In this document: positions 1 through 5,421 of the stretch, piece after piece | Numbering within the stretch: the first letter of the stretch is position 1 | How the letters are laid out: each line of letters opens with the position of its first letter | Assembly (NCBI GenBank): GCA_015069525.1 | Contig: SVIK01000080.1 | Span: 1-5,935 of the forward strand | Direction of reading: 5' to 3' | DNA length: 5,935 nucleotides | From: Clostridiales bacterium | GTDB taxonomy: Bacteria > Bacillota > Clostridia > Christensenellales > Borkfalkiaceae | Position numbers and translations under genes: made by a program | The notes under the pieces: generated by a model | Seen by the model: the letters and a program-made list of their open reading frames with translations, nothing else | The model's database searches: none | What the model was told of the DNA's origin: nothing

Positions 1-1421
1 TGGCTATCTACCCCAAACACGAAGCGATGTCTTTCCAACACCGTCTTTACGATGGAAAGCCCTAAGCCCGTGCCTTTGACGGGACGTTTGTGCGTTTCGG
101 AAGAACGGTAGTACCTATCCCAAATGGTGGACACGTCCTCTTGCTTTATCCCCGCGCCCGTGTCTTTTACCATGAAGCGGAAAACCGTATCCGAAGTCTT
201 TTTCAATACAATCTCCACCCGCTTGTCCTCTCCCGTATAGTTGACGGCGTTGCCGATTAAATTATACAGCACTTGTCCAAGCAACGTTTCGTCACCACGC
301 GTATACAAGCCCTTTTCTACCTTGATGGAAAATTGATAGCCGTGCGTTTCAACCAAATATTGGAAACGGGAAATTATCTCCTTTACGTACGTGGACATAT
401 CAAATACCGTATCGTGCAACCGCTCTAAACCTGAACGGATTTTAGAAAGCTCTAACACGTCGGAAACAAGGGTGGTGAGCCTATCCGCTTCGTCTACGAT
501 GACTTGCGCGTGCTTGTTCCGCTTTTCAGGGATATCCCCTGAAATTTCCATAATCATAGACGCGTATGCCTTAATCATCGTAAGCGGGGTTTTGAAATCG
601 TGCGAGACGTTGGCGATAAGCTCCTTTTGCATGGCGTCCGTTTTTGCCAACTCGTCCCGAGCATAATTGAGCTCTTCGGCTAGCTCGAATATCTCTTGTG
701 CGTAATCGTCACCGTGGAAATCGACCGTGAAATCGCCGTGCGCTAAGGCGTTTGCCTTCCCTTGCATTTCGATAACGGGACGGGTGACCCAACCGGAAAT
801 TACCCCCGATATCGCAAAGGATAACACGAAGGTAAAGAGGCTCATGATTACCGTACGCAAAGCTAAACGGCTGGCTACCGCTTGGGTGACGGCAAACGAT
901 TTGCTGATATACAAATACATATCGTGCCCGTATAAATTGATTTTCGAGCCGTATACGTATTCTCCCTCCCCTTCATAAACGACGTCCACGTTTTCTTGCA
1001 GTTTTTCCCGCAAAACGGATACTTCTTCCGTATAGTCCTTTTGAACTTCTCCCTCTTGCGTTTTTTGAGGTAGTATTACTTCTCCATCCAAAGAAAGCAC
1101 CTTGATATCTACGTCGTAAACGACCGATAACCGCATGACGGATAAACTGGGCGTAGGCGTTTTTTGCTCCTCTAACTCCCGCAAGACGTCCGCCTTGATT
1201 TGGGCGCTTTGCTCCCGCAAAAGACGGCTCGTTTCCTGTTTATACGTCGTCGTCGTGATAGTATGCTGGGAAATGCCGAAAAGGAGCACGATAAACAAAG
1301 ACAAAGCGGAGAACACCGCCCACAGCATAAGAAATATGCTCATCTTTCGGGCACGGTATCCCCGCCGTACTCTTTTCGCCTTTACCGGCTTATTCGATTG
1401 TCCTTCCTTTCTTTTGGACAT
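1..1421 (-). CDS. Sensor histidine kinase, HAMP-HisKA-HATPase type (C-terminus cut by window edge)
   Basis: This is a membrane-bound sensor kinase that should autophosphorylate on His and pass the phosphate to the response regulator encoded just upstream. I translated 473 codons on the minus strand from the ATG at 1421; the frame runs open off position 1. In order, it has a basic cytoplasmic N-terminus (1-26), TM1 (about 27-50), an extracytoplasmic region of about 136 residues, TM2 (about 187-209) and a HAMP linker (about 207-260). The H-box follows with phosphoacceptor His274 (NVSHDFKTPL). The N-box is NLIGNAVNY (387-395), G1 is DTGAGI (420-425), an F-box-like IWDRYYRS lies at 433-440, and G2 is GTGLGLSIVK (450-459). 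All catalytic boxes are present, so only a short C-terminal piece is likely missing. The start lies 20 nt after the regulator stop, preceded by AGGAAGAGAG, so the two genes form an operon. The next ATG (codon 27) would remove the basic leader and has no visible SD. No PAS domain is visible in the cytoplasmic part and the sensor region matches nothing I recognise, so the stimulus is unknown. Confidence 0.95.
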   Translation of the reverse strand, partial: MSKRKEGQSNKPVKAKRVRRGYRARKMSIFLMLWAVFSALSLFIVLLFGISQHTITTTTYKQETSRLLREQSAQIKADVLRELEEQKTPTPSLSVMRLSVVYDVDIKVLSLDGEVILPQKTQEGEVQKDYTEEVSVLREKLQENVDVVYEGEGEYVYGSKINLYGHDMYLYISKSFAVTQAVASRLALRTVIMSLFTFVLSFAISGVISGWVTRPVIEMQGKANALAHGDFTVDFHGDDYAQEIFELAEELNYARDELAKTDAMQKELIANVSHDFKTPLTMIKAYASMIMEISGDIPEKRNKHAQVIVDEADRLTTLVSDVLELSKIRSGLERLHDTVFDMSTYVKEIISRFQYLVETHGYQFSIKVEKGLYTRGDETLLGQVLYNLIGNAVNYTGEDKRVEIVLKKTSDTVFRFMVKDTGAGIKQEDVSTIWDRYYRSSETHKRPVKGTGLGLSIVKTVLERHRFVFGVDS

Positions 1422-1441
1422 CCTTTGCTCTCTTCCTAATT

Positions 1442-2107
1442 TTACGCTTCGAATTTATAACCCAAACCACGCAACGTCACGATGAATTTGCGATAGTCTT
1501 TTAAGTTGCTACGCAACATCTTTACGTGCGTATCTACCGTTCTATCGTCGCCGTAAAAATCAAAGCCCCATACGTCGTAAAGAAGCTTCTCCCTCGTCAA
1601 CGCAATCCCTTTATTACGGATTAAATAAAACAGCAATTCGTATTCCTTCGGGGTGAGCGTGGCTTTCTCTCCGTCAACGTAGACGTTTCTACCTGCCATA
1701 TCTACCTCTAATCCCTCGAATTTTAACGTTTCATTGAGGTTGTTCCTTTGCTTTCTACGCTTCGTCACCGCATTGATACGCGCCATGACTTCCTTGGGAG
1801 AAAAGGGCTTGGTCACGTAGTCGTCCACGCCAATCTCAAAAGCGAAAAGCTTGTCGTATTCCTCCCCCCTTGCAGAAAGCATGATGACGGGAACGTCTTT
1901 GCTTTTCTTGATTTCCTTTACCGCTGAAAATCCGTCTAAATGTGGCATCATTACGTCCATCAAAATTAAATCGTAATCGTTATCGCGACAAGCACGCACG
2001 GCTTCCATTCCGTCCACGGCTTCGTACGCTTCGTTGCCTTCGAATTCTATGTATTCCCGCAAAACGCTTCTTATCATTTCTTCGTCGTCTACAATTAAAA
2101 TTTTCAT
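1442..2107 (-). CDS. OmpR/PhoB-family response regulator
   Basis: This is a cytoplasmic DNA-binding transcription regulator of 221 residues, a normal length for the family. The receiver domain (about 1-118) has the acidic pair Asp7/Asp8, phosphoacceptor Asp51 in LILMDVMMP, switch Ser78 in MLSARG and conserved Lys100 in VTKPFSP. A short basic linker (KRRKQR) leads to a C-terminal winged-helix domain (about 128-221). That domain carries the family signatures LTPKEYELLFYL (151-162), TREKLLYDVWG (171-181), RTVDTHVKMLRSNL (189-202) and the terminal RGLGYKFE. The start at 2107 is supported by AAGGGG at 2117-2122, 9 nt upstream. The sensor kinase follows after 20 nt and is the evident partner. Transcription probably starts near 2205 from the promoter at 2212-2240. 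The overall class is certain. The specific regulon is not: it resembles PhoB/VanR-type regulators, but nothing in the window identifies the signal. Confidence 0.97.
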   Translation of the reverse strand: MKILIVDDEEMIRSVLREYIEFEGNEAYEAVDGMEAVRACRDNDYDLILMDVMMPHLDGFSAVKEIKKSKDVPVIMLSARGEEYDKLFAFEIGVDDYVTKPFSPKEVMARINAVTKRRKQRNNLNETLKFEGLEVDMAGRNVYVDGEKATLTPKEYELLFYLIRNKGIALTREKLLYDVWGFDFYGDDRTVDTHVKMLRSNLKDYRKFIVTLRGLGYKFEA

Positions 2108-2182
2108 TTCGGTTATCCCCTTGCTTTTCTATCACTATACTTATACCCCAAATTGATTACGTTTACAACATAACGGGGTGAA

Positions 2183-2196
2183 ATTTTCGTGAAAAT
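2183..2196. repeat. Short palindrome in the response-regulator leader (candidate operator)
   Basis: ATTTTC, a 2-nt centre and GAAAAT form a perfect 6+6 dyad. It lies about 10-22 nt downstream of the predicted transcription start of the regulator-kinase operon. That position would suit an autoregulatory or roadblock operator, but the dyad is short and AT-rich and could be chance. Confidence 0.35.
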
Positions 2197-2211
2197 ATCC
2201 TATCTTCTATC

Positions 2212-2240
2212 AGTATAACAAAGTTTTGGGGAATTGTCAA
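2212..2240 (-). promoter_or_regulatory. Sigma-A-type promoter for the regulator-kinase operon
   Basis: On the minus strand a perfect TTGACA -35 box (2240 down to 2235) is followed by a 17-nt spacer and TATACT (2217 down to 2212), one base from the consensus -10. This predicts a transcript start near 2205 and a leader of about 98 nt before the regulator ATG at 2107. The -35 box lies about 10 nt from the end of the preceding gene's terminator. Confidence 0.85.
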
Positions 2241-2249
2241 GCAAGATAC

Positions 2250-2278
2250 AAAAAGGAACGGTAAAAAAACCGTCCCTT
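2250..2278 (-). terminator. Intrinsic terminator after the PRC-barrel gene
   Basis: Read on the minus strand, AAGGGACGGT pairs with ACCGTTCCTT across a 6-nt loop. This gives a 10-bp stem with one G-U wobble, followed by a short U-tract. It lies 55 nt past the stop of the PRC-barrel gene and separates it from the response-regulator promoter. On the plus strand there is no T-tract after the hairpin, so it should act only on minus-strand transcripts. Confidence 0.85.
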
Positions 2279-2333
2279 ATTATTCGTCTTTATTCGCTAT
2301 AATTCGCTTTTGCTCCTTTTTTCGTCGATTGCG

Positions 2334-2648
2334 TTATTCGTATTCCTCGTACGAGCGACGGGGCGGTTCGGGCGGAGGGGGTGGCGGTACGCTTTTGCCC
2401 TTTTTGCCTTGCTTATGCACGCACCCCACGTTTACCAATATGACGTCCTCCCCTATTTTTACAATGTTGCGAAGCTCGATAAATAATCCGTTTTTCTTAA
2501 AACCGAACGCACTACCATTGGGGGCTACCACCCCTAACCAACGGTTTTCGGGATAGCATAGCACGATATCGCAAACTTTGCCCAATTTCCGTCCGTCCTG
2601 TACGTTGATTACTTCTTTTGCACGAAGTTCGGAAAACGTTAACTCCAT
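2334..2648 (-). CDS. PRC-barrel protein of the YlmC/YmxH family with polyproline tail
   Basis: This is a small 104-residue protein. Residues 1-77 fit the PRC-barrel fold of the YlmC/YmxH family found in spore-forming Firmicutes. The N-terminal signature is FSELRAKEVINVQDGRKLGK (5-24), followed by the strand CDIVLCYPENRWLGVVAP and FIELRNIVKIGEDVILVNV (56-74). Family members are linked to sporulation by annotation, but their biochemical role is not settled. After a basic stretch (KQGKKGK, 79-85) there is a tail not expected for the barrel itself: S-V, six prolines (88-93), E-P-P-R-R and an acidic, tyrosine-containing end (SYEEYE). No signal peptide or membrane segment is seen. The ATG at 2648 has AAGGCGG at 2655-2661, 6 nt upstream, close to a full SD. 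Terminators on both sides make it probably monocistronic, unless it is reached by read-through from the PhoU-like gene. Family assignment is good; function is unknown. Confidence 0.88.
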   Translation of the reverse strand: MELTFSELRAKEVINVQDGRKLGKVCDIVLCYPENRWLGVVAPNGSAFGFKKNGLFIELRNIVKIGEDVILVNVGCVHKQGKKGKSVPPPPPPEPPRRSYEEYE

Positions 2649-2674
2649 TTCTTACCGCCTTACCCGTTTTTTAT

Positions 2675-2705
2675 AGTATATGCCGACGGAAAAGAAAAAT
2701 TGCAA
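2675..2705 (-). promoter_or_regulatory. Weak promoter candidate for the PRC-barrel gene
   Basis: On the minus strand TATACT (2680 down to 2675) is a good -10. The only -35-like hexamer is TTGCAA at 2705-2700, with a long 19-nt spacer that partly overlaps the U-tract of the preceding terminator. It is the best candidate between that terminator and the ATG at 2648, but the spacing is poor. Expression by terminator read-through is an alternative. Confidence 0.4.
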
Positions 2706-2739
2706 AAAAAGAGAGCGCACGCTTTTCACGTACGCCCTC
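2704..2739 (-). terminator. Intrinsic terminator after the PhoU-like gene
   Basis: On the minus strand GAGGGCGTACG pairs with CGTGCGCTCTC across a 7-nt loop. The 11-bp stem has two G-U wobbles and is followed directly by seven T residues. It begins 20 nt after the TAA of the PhoU-like gene. This is a textbook factor-independent terminator, and its presence supports the small upstream gene being a real transcribed unit. Confidence 0.92.
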
Positions 2740-2758
2740 GTTTGCGCTTGGTTTATTA

Positions 2759-3019
2759 TTAAATTTCCCCCGTTTGACGCGCTTCCGATTGCGAACCCGT
2801 AGGGTTGAGCACGGAATAGCCTACGTTGACGAGGTGGTCGGCGACACGCTCTAACCCAGCAATCGCAGAGAAGAAATACGCGCTAACCTCCAATTTACAT
2901 TTGCCTTCGGCAAGGCGGGCAAAGTGGCTGGAAGAAAGGTCTTTCTTCATGGCGTCCACTTCGTTTTCAAGCGCAACGAGTTGTTTTACGAAAGGCAACA
3001 ACAAAATTGCTTCTACCAT
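2759..3019 (-). CDS. Small single-bundle PhoU-like protein
   Basis: This is an 86-residue, all-helical-looking protein resembling one three-helix half of PhoU, or the PhoU-like tail of Na/Pi cotransporters. Visible PhoU features are an E-x3-D motif (E18 to D22) in helix one, the turn HFARLAEGKC (32-41), and the hallmark helix with LERVADHLVNVG (56-67; compare ER-I/V-x-D-H-x-x-N). In PhoU proteins such E/DxxxD and ERxxDH residues can bind metal clusters, and PhoU modulates phosphate uptake and PhoR-type kinases. Full PhoU is about 215-230 residues with two bundles, so this is about 40% of normal length. It is not an obvious decayed fragment: the frame is closed by a stop in the SD region, AAAGGAG lies at 3032-3038 (12 nt spacing, rather long), and a strong terminator follows. 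The C-terminus (NPTGSQSEARQTGEI) looks unstructured. No phosphate transporter is in the window. PhoU-like fold: fairly sure; role: unknown. Confidence 0.8.
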   Translation of the reverse strand: MVEAILLLPFVKQLVALENEVDAMKKDLSSSHFARLAEGKCKLEVSAYFFSAIAGLERVADHLVNVGYSVLNPTGSQSEARQTGEI

Positions 3020-3119
3020 ATTTCTTTTGTTCTCCTTTTATATAAAAAATTTTCGAGTGCAAACTTATCAGGTAGAAAAAATAAAATAAGACTCATACGC
3101 AAAAACAGCCGTAAAAAGC

Positions 3120-3213
3120 TTGTCAATGGTTTGAAACGAAAAATTTTTTTTGCATTTTCCTACTTTTCCAGCGCACAAAAAAATCGCAACAACGAACGCG
3201 AAACCGTTGACAA
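3120..3213. repeat. 13-nt inverted repeat with 68-nt separation in the divergent promoter region
   Basis: The left arm TTGTCAATGGTTT (3120-3132) and the right arm AAACCGTTGACAA (3201-3213) are complementary at 12 of 13 positions; the remaining pair is T with G. The right arm covers the glutamine synthetase -35 box. The left arm contains the same TTGACA in minus orientation, facing the PhoU-like gene. The layout would fit a pair of regulator sites acting on both genes. It could also be two unrelated -35-like sequences that happen to share flanks. Confidence 0.5.
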
Positions 3214-3236
3214 TTATGTGAATTATACGATATAAT
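3207..3236 (+). promoter_or_regulatory. Consensus sigma-A promoter for the glutamine synthetase-nadE operon
   Basis: TTGACA (3207-3212) and TATAAT (3231-3236) match both consensus hexamers exactly, with an 18-nt spacer. The start is predicted near 3243, giving a leader of about 70 nt to the ATG at 3313. With perfect hexamers the promoter should be strong by default, which makes repression the likelier mode of control. Confidence 0.9.
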
Positions 3237-3252
3237 ATAGAGTATCTATATT

Positions 3253-3268
3253 AAGCGGTTAAACGCTT
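3253..3268. repeat. 16-nt imperfect palindrome in the glutamine synthetase leader
   Basis: AAGCGGTTAAACGCTT is self-complementary at 7 of 8 pairs (mismatch 3258/3263). It lies about 10-25 nt downstream of the predicted start. It could be a repressor operator or, in RNA, a small 5-bp hairpin (AAGCG with CGCTT, 6-nt loop). The upstream TAAGCG (3252-3257) could instead pair with CGCTTA at 3276-3281, so two exclusive structures are possible. No T-tract follows, so it is not a terminator. Confidence 0.45.
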
Positions 3269-3312
3269 TTCACGACGCTTACTATATTTGTTTTTACAGA
3301 AGGAGAATTTTT

Positions 3313-5403
3313 ATGAAACTCGTTTCCGATTATTTCGGCTGTATGGTCTTTAACGACAAGGTGATGAAAGAAACTTTGTCCGACGACGTCTACAAATCGT
3401 TAAAACGTACTATTGAAGACGGTAGAAGCTTGAATTTGTCCGTGGCAAACGCCGTGGCAAACGCTATGAAAGATTGGGCGGTGAGCCTTGGCGCAACCCA
3501 TTATACCCATTGGTTCCAACCAATGACAGGCATTACCGCGGAAAAACACGACAGCTTTATTACCCCCGAAAATGGCGGAAAAGTAATTATGGAATTCTCG
3601 GGGAAAGAGCTTATTAAAGGCGAAACGGACGCTTCCTCCTTTCCCTCGGGTGGACTTCGCGCCACCTTTGAAGCACGTGGTTATACCGCTTGGGACGCAA
3701 CCTCTTACGCCTTTATCAAGGACGGCGTTTTGTGTATCCCCACCGCCTTTTGTTCGTTTGGAGGAGACGCGCTCGACCAAAAGACGCCCTTGCTCCGTTC
3801 GATGGAAGCGATTAACCGCCAAGCAATGCGCGTATTGAAATTATTCGGCAACGAGGACGTCACCTCGATTAAGACGACGGTTGGACCTGAACAGGAATAT
3901 TTCCTCGTCGATAAAGAATTATTCAAAAAAAGAAAAGACCTTATCTATACGGGCAGAACGCTGTTTGGACAACGTCCGCCCAAGGGACAAGAGGTGGAAG
4001 GACATTATTACGGCGTTATCAAACCGCGCGTACAAGCCTTTATGAAGGATTTGGACGAGGAGCTTTGGAAATTGGGTGTGCCTGCTAAAACGGAGCACAA
4101 CGAGGCGGCGCCTTCACAACACGAGCTTGCCCCCGTTTTCGAAACGACAAACATTGCTGCCGACCACAATCAGCTGACAATGGAAATTATGCAAAAAACC
4201 GCTAAAAAACACAACCTCGTTTGTCTTTTACACGAAAAGCCTTTCGAGGGCGTGAACGGTAGCGGTAAACATAATAACTGGTCTATCTCCACCAATACGG
4301 GGAAAAATTTATTCGAACCTGGTGATACGCCACAAACGAACGCACAATTTTTATTGTTCCTCTGCGCCGTATTAAAAGCGGTGGACGATTATCAGGATTT
4401 GCTCCGTGTGTCCGTTGCAAGCGCAGGAAACGACCACCGTTTGGGCGCGCACGAAGCGCCTCCCGCCGTCGTTTCTATCTTCCTCGGTTCGGAATTGACG
4501 GATATCCTCGAAGCGATTGAAAAGGATACCCCCTACGGCGTAAAAGAAAAAGAATTGATGCGTGTAGGCGTACATACCCTACCCAAATTCGCCAAAGATA
4601 CGACGGATAGAAACCGTACCTCCCCCTTCGCTTTTACGGGGAATAAGTTTGAGTTCCGTATGCTTGGCTCGTCTGCGTCCGTTTCCAACCCCAATACCGT
4701 ACTCAATACCGCGGTGGCGGAAATTTTGAAACAGTTTGCAGACGAACTGGAAGTCGCAGAGAATTTCGAAGACGCTTTGCACGAGCTTATTAAACGCGTC
4801 ATTACCAACCACAAACGCATTATCTTCAACGGCAACGGCTACGAGGAAAAATGGATAAACGAAGCGGAGGCACGTGGGCTACTCAATTTGAAAACGACGC
4901 CCGACGCTATGCCCTACTTCATCAAGGAAAAAAATATCAATCTCTTTACTTCGCACAAGGTTTATACCGAAAGAGAAATGCTCTCTCGATATGAAATCTA
5001 TATGCGGAGCTATTGCAACCTTATCAATATCGAGGCGAAAACGATGCTCGATATGGCGATGAAGGATATTCTTCCTGCCGTAAGCAAGTACAGCGGAAAG
5101 CTTTGCAAAACGCTACTCGCGAAAAAAGCGGTAAACAAGAAGCTTGATTGCAAATACGAACAAGAGATGATTGAAAAAATTGCAAATCTCTCCAAGGACG
5201 CGTATACGCACGTGGAAGCGCTTAACAAAGCCGTACACGACGCAGAAGCGGTACAAGCGCCCGACGTACGCGCCGTCTATTACAAAGACAACGTATTGAA
5301 AGAGATGCAGGCACTCCGCAAAGCGACGAACGGGCTTGAAAAGCTTGTTTCCGCCGAATGCTGGCCCTTCCCTTCGTACGGGGAATTATTATTCGAAATT
5401 TAA
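3313..5403 (+). CDS. glnN: Type III glutamine synthetase (GSIII)
   Basis: This enzyme makes glutamine from glutamate, ammonia and ATP in the cytoplasm. At 696 residues it matches GSIII (about 700) and is far longer than GSI or GSII. The N-terminal GSIII-specific region includes KGETDASSFPSGGLRATFEA (102-121). The catalytic core shows GPEQEYFLVD (191-200), TEHNEAAPSQHELAPVFE (260-277), HEKPFEGVNGSGKHNNWS (307-324), GNDHRLGAHEAPPA (372-385) and DRNRTSPFAFTGNKFEFRML (432-451). These hold the expected Glu/His metal ligands and substrate-binding residues. A helical GSIII C-terminal region follows, ending in the family-typical WPFPSYGELLF (684-694). The gene looks intact. The ATG at 3313 has AAGGAG at 3300-3305 with 7-nt spacing. 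It is transcribed from the promoter at 3207-3236, and nadE follows 18 nt after its stop. Control probably acts at the promoter or leader dyads, since no known glutamine riboswitch is seen. The symbol glnN follows common use for GSIII; some annotations use glnA. Confidence 0.97.
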   Translation: MKLVSDYFGCMVFNDKVMKETLSDDVYKSLKRTIEDGRSLNLSVANAVANAMKDWAVSLGATHYTHWFQPMTGITAEKHDSFITPENGGKVIMEFSGKELIKGETDASSFPSGGLRATFEARGYTAWDATSYAFIKDGVLCIPTAFCSFGGDALDQKTPLLRSMEAINRQAMRVLKLFGNEDVTSIKTTVGPEQEYFLVDKELFKKRKDLIYTGRTLFGQRPPKGQEVEGHYYGVIKPRVQAFMKDLDEELWKLGVPAKTEHNEAAPSQHELAPVFETTNIAADHNQLTMEIMQKTAKKHNLVCLLHEKPFEGVNGSGKHNNWSISTNTGKNLFEPGDTPQTNAQFLLFLCAVLKAVDDYQDLLRVSVASAGNDHRLGAHEAPPAVVSIFLGSELTDILEAIEKDTPYGVKEKELMRVGVHTLPKFAKDTTDRNRTSPFAFTGNKFEFRMLGSSASVSNPNTVLNTAVAEILKQFADELEVAENFEDALHELIKRVITNHKRIIFNGNGYEEKWINEAEARGLLNLKTTPDAMPYFIKEKNINLFTSHKVYTEREMLSRYEIYMRSYCNLINIEAKTMLDMAMKDILPAVSKYSGKLCKTLLAKKAVNKKLDCKYEQEMIEKIANLSKDAYTHVEALNKAVHDAEAVQAPDVRAVYYKDNVLKEMQALRKATNGLEKLVSAECWPFPSYGELLFEI

Positions 5404-5421
5404 ACAACAAGGAGAAGCAAC

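Larger units (their letters stand above)
3020..3312. other. Divergent intergenic region between the PhoU-like and glutamine synthetase genes
   Basis: This is a 293-nt AT-rich region with several A/T tracts, including a T8 run near 3146. It contains the glutamine synthetase promoter (3207-3236), a dyad in its leader (3253-3268) and a 13-nt inverted repeat (3120-3132 with 3201-3213). The minus-strand gene must be transcribed from here. A TTGACA occurs at 3126-3121 on that strand, but I find no acceptable -10 at 16-19 nt from it, so that start is unassigned. No convincing small ORF or known riboswitch was recognised. Confidence 0.6.

Noticed and set aside
1135..1485. A 116-residue plus-strand open frame over the kinase N-terminus
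   Set aside because: It overlaps the kinase TM1 region and the end of the response regulator on the opposite strand; no ribosome binding site or domain supports it.
2162..2173. PhoP-box-like TTTACA near the regulator promoter
   Set aside because: Only a single TTTACA is present, with no properly spaced direct repeat, so it does not support Pho-type autoregulation.
2279..2333. Repeated TATTCG-type units after the PRC-barrel stop
   Set aside because: A few copies of ATTCG with irregular spacing in 55 nt of AT-rich sequence are not a regular repeat array.
3098..3126. Promoter for the PhoU-like gene using TTGACA at 3126-3121 (minus)
   Set aside because: At spacers of 16-19 nt the -10 positions read TTTTGC, TTTGCG, TTGCGT or TGCGTA, none acceptable; only the -35-like hexamer is present, so no promoter was called.
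3243..3312. Glutamine riboswitch in the GSIII leader
   Set aside because: The leader is short, and apart from one weak hairpin with an alternative partner I do not see the conserved elements of the known glnA motif, which is mainly cyanobacterial.
3400..3822. A 140-residue open frame on the minus strand inside the glutamine synthetase gene
   Set aside because: It is antisense to highly conserved GSIII sequence and its translation shows no family features.
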